Positions 7,008 through 8,600 of a stretch of DNA of 8,600 nt are shown here, piece by piece (positions within the stretch are counted from its first letter, which is position 1; each line of letters begins with the position of its first letter). Made by a program: the position numbers and the translations under genes. Where the stretch lies: positions 1 to 8,600 of the forward strand of contig CALFOA010000170.1 in assembly GCA_937919795.1 (NCBI GenBank), in the 5' to 3' direction. Under the pieces are notes generated by a model. That model saw only the letters and a program-made list of their open reading frames with translations, was not told the DNA's origin and did not search any database. The DNA comes from an uncultured Neisseria sp. (GTDB lineage Bacteria; Pseudomonadota; Gammaproteobacteria; Burkholderiales; Neisseriaceae).

Positions 7008-7019
7008 TGCCTGTCTGAA
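7008..7019 (+). repeat. Single DNA uptake sequence (TG-wad type)
   Basis: This is an exact copy of TGCCTGTCTGAA without an inverted partner nearby, between the palindrome pair and the xylB ribosome site. A lone copy cannot act as a terminator hairpin, so its likely role is only recognition during DNA uptake. Confidence 0.88.
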
Positions 7020-7044
7020 AAAACAAAAGTAAAGGAATTCCCTT

Positions 7045-8520
7045 ATGTACCTCGGTCTAGATTATGGTACTTCCGAAATCAAAGCCCTGCTGATTGATGC
7101 GGCAGGCAATATCGTGCACACCCACGGCGTTTCCCTGAGCATTCAACGCCCGCAGCCGCATTGGTCGGAACAGAGCGCCGCCGAATGGTGGCAGGCCACG
7201 AACGATTTGATGGCGGCGATGCGCGAAAAAAGCGGCCATCATTGGCAACAAATCAAAGCCATCGGCTTATCCGGCCAGATGCACGGCGCGGTGTTGCTCG
7301 ATGCGGCGGATCAAGTATTGCGTCCGGTTATTTTGTGGAACGATACCCGTAGCGCCGCCGAATGCGCTGAATTGGAAACTGCCGTGCCCGATTTGCACGC
7401 CATCACCGGCAATCTGGCCATGCCCGGTTTTACTGCGCCCAAATTATTGTGGGTAGCCAAGCACGAACCGGAAATTTTTGCGCAAACCGCTGCCGTATTG
7501 CTGCCGAAAGACTATATCCGCCTGCTGATGACCGGCAAGAAAGTATCGGAAATGTCCGATGCGGCCGGTACGTTGTGGCTGGATGTGGCCAAACGCGATT
7601 GGTCGGATGAAGTATTGGCCGCCTGCCAACTCAGTCGTCAACACATGCCTGAATTGATTGAAGGCAGCCAAAACAGCGGCACTTTGCTGCCCGAAATGGC
7701 CACCCAATGGGGCTTGAATGAAAACGTAATCGTGGCCGGTGGTGGTGGCGACAATGCCGCCAGCGCGGTCGGTGTTGGCGCGGTGCAGGCAGGTGATGCC
7801 TTTATTTCGCTGGGTACATCGGGCGTGGTGTTTGTGGTGAACGACAGCTACCGCCCCGCCCCTGAAAACGCCGTGCACTGCTTCTGCCACTCGCTGCCGA
7901 ACCGTTGGCATCAAATGAGCGTGATGCTCAGCGCTGCCGCCGGTTTAAGCTGGTATTGCCAGCTAGTGGGTGTAAGCGAAACGGAATTGCTGGAAGAAAT
8001 CGCTGCTTTAAGTGCGGAAGACAAAGCCGCTGCGCCCATCTTCCTGCCCTATCTTTCCGGCGAACGCACCCCGCACAACGATGCACACGCCGCCGGAATG
8101 TTTTACGGCCTGCGCCACAGCGCTAACCGCGCGGTGATGGGCTATGCGGTGATTGAGGGCGTGAGCTTCGGCATCGCCGATGGTGTGCGCATGTTACAAG
8201 AAAGCGGCACCGAAATCCAACAAGCTTCGCTACTCGGCGGCGGTGCGCGCAGCAGCTTATGGGCACAATTGTTGGCCGATATTCTGCAATTCGACATCGT
8301 TACCCACCAAGGCGGCGCCACCGGCGGTGCACTCGGTGCCGCCCGTTTGGCTGCCTTGGCCGACGGTAAAAGCGAAGCCGAAGTCTGTCATAAACCTGAA
8401 ATCGACCGCGTGTACCGCCCCGAAGCGACACACACGGCTGATTTGAGCAAGCGTTATGCACAGTTTCAAGCTTTATACAAAATGGACTTAGCGTTCAGAC
8501 AGGCATCTGAGAAACATTAA
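7045..8520 (+). CDS. xylB: Xylulokinase (D-xylulose kinase)
   Basis: This FGGY-family kinase phosphorylates D-xylulose with ATP to D-xylulose 5-phosphate, which enters the pentose phosphate pathway. The N-terminal actin-like nucleotide-binding region carries LDYGTS with Asp6. Substrate-site segments similar to E. coli XylB follow: GLSGQMHGAVLLD, RPVILWNDTRSA, MPGFTAPKLLW and SDAAGTLWLDVAKRDWS. The catalytic base is Asp236 in GGGGDNAASAVGVG. The second domain has SLGTSGVVFVV, FLPYLSGERTPHND and the ATP-site GGGARSSLWAQLLADI. The 491-residue length is normal; the last residues come from an uptake sequence that overlaps the stop region. The start has AAAGGA (7031-7036) at 8-nt spacing. Beside dalD it would be called dalK; xylose isomerase is not present here, so it probably serves arabinitol use. 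Confidence 0.95.
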   Translation: MYLGLDYGTSEIKALLIDAAGNIVHTHGVSLSIQRPQPHWSEQSAAEWWQATNDLMAAMREKSGHHWQQIKAIGLSGQMHGAVLLDAADQVLRPVILWNDTRSAAECAELETAVPDLHAITGNLAMPGFTAPKLLWVAKHEPEIFAQTAAVLLPKDYIRLLMTGKKVSEMSDAAGTLWLDVAKRDWSDEVLAACQLSRQHMPELIEGSQNSGTLLPEMATQWGLNENVIVAGGGGDNAASAVGVGAVQAGDAFISLGTSGVVFVVNDSYRPAPENAVHCFCHSLPNRWHQMSVMLSAAAGLSWYCQLVGVSETELLEEIAALSAEDKAAAPIFLPYLSGERTPHNDAHAAGMFYGLRHSANRAVMGYAVIEGVSFGIADGVRMLQESGTEIQQASLLGGGARSSLWAQLLADILQFDIVTHQGGATGGALGAARLAALADGKSEAEVCHKPEIDRVYRPEATHTADLSKRYAQFQALYKMDLAFRQASEKH

Positions 8521-8532
8521 GGCCTGTCTGAA
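8494..8532. repeat. Uptake-sequence inverted pair straddling the xylB stop codon
   Basis: An exact reverse-complement uptake sequence (8494-8505) lies inside the last codons of xylB, where it encodes part of FRQAS. A facing copy with one mismatch (8521-8532) begins right after the stop. They form an 11-bp stem (8494-8504 with 8522-8532) around a 17-nt loop that contains the TAA. The tail downstream (AGAATAGTCTTTT) is only moderately T-rich, so this is a weak terminator candidate. Confidence 0.82.
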
Positions 8533-8548
8533 AGAATAGTCTTTTAAG

Positions 8549-8565
8549 GTAAGCCTTTGGCTTAC
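8549..8565. repeat. Short perfect hairpin downstream of xylB
   Basis: GTAAGCC (8549-8555) pairs with GGCTTAC (8559-8565) around a 3-nt TTT loop. No T-run follows on the + strand. It may belong to a longer intergenic repeat with the GC-rich palindrome that follows. Confidence 0.55.
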
Positions 8566-8600
8566 TGCCCTCTCCCTAGCCCTCCCCCACGGGGGAGGGC
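8566..8600. repeat. GC-rich palindrome at the window edge, probable dispersed repeat, truncated
   Basis: GCCCTCCCCC (8579-8588) pairs perfectly with GGGGGAGGGC (8591-8600) around a 2-nt AC centre. It is preceded by CCCTCTCCCTA, the usual lead-in of a widespread bacterial intergenic palindrome of the CCCTCTCCC...GGGAGGG type. The right end lies beyond the window, so length and family cannot be fixed. Confidence 0.65.

Noticed and set aside
1..8600. CRISPR array, tRNA, rRNA, insertion sequence or prophage genes
   Set aside because: I saw no regularly spaced direct repeats, no cloverleaf sequence, no rRNA segments and no transposase or phage protein in any frame.

Overview
The window looks like the chromosome of a Neisseria or close relative. 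The best evidence is the repeated 12-mer TGCCTGTCTGAA and its reverse complement, with exact copies at 884, 5205, 5224, 7008 and 8494 and one-mismatch copies at 901 and 8521. From memory, this matches the DNA uptake sequence dialect called TG-wadDUS, described for Neisseria wadsworthii. The gene content fits: a SCO copper chaperone, a short-form HisG and a typical HisD. The species is an inference from the dialect, not a database match.

Layout, with every confident gene on the + strand. Bases 1-226 are non-coding and hold a near-perfect inverted repeat (55-134). A SCO1/SenC lipoprotein gene follows (227-868), then an uptake-sequence inverted repeat. The histidine block is hisG (930-1586), three non-histidine genes, and hisD (3877-5181). 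The three are a basic protein with a C-terminal OST-HTH/LOTUS RNA-binding domain (1620-2498), a secreted right-handed beta-helix protein coupled to it by a TAATG overlap (2498-3532), and an AT-rich two-segment membrane protein (3610-3798). A strong uptake-sequence terminator (5200-5240) closes the block.

Bases 5241-5552 form a long AT-rich leader with a plausible sigma70 promoter and a GC-rich hairpin followed by a U-rich tract (5440-5504). This could be an attenuator or a small RNA. Then come dalD (D-arabinitol 4-dehydrogenase, 5553-6920) and xylB/dalK (xylulokinase, 7045-8520). Together they convert D-arabinitol through D-xylulose to D-xylulose 5-phosphate for the pentose phosphate pathway. 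A REP/BIME-like palindrome pair and an uptake sequence lie between them. No transporter or regulator for the pathway is visible here. The last 80 bases hold palindromic repeat sequence cut by the window edge.

HisG catalyses the first step of histidine synthesis and HisD the last two. The LOTUS/beta-helix pair between them has no known link to histidine and is the least explained part of the window. The other points of interest are the leader hairpin and the variety of intergenic palindromes, including one whose left arm lies inside the xylB coding sequence.
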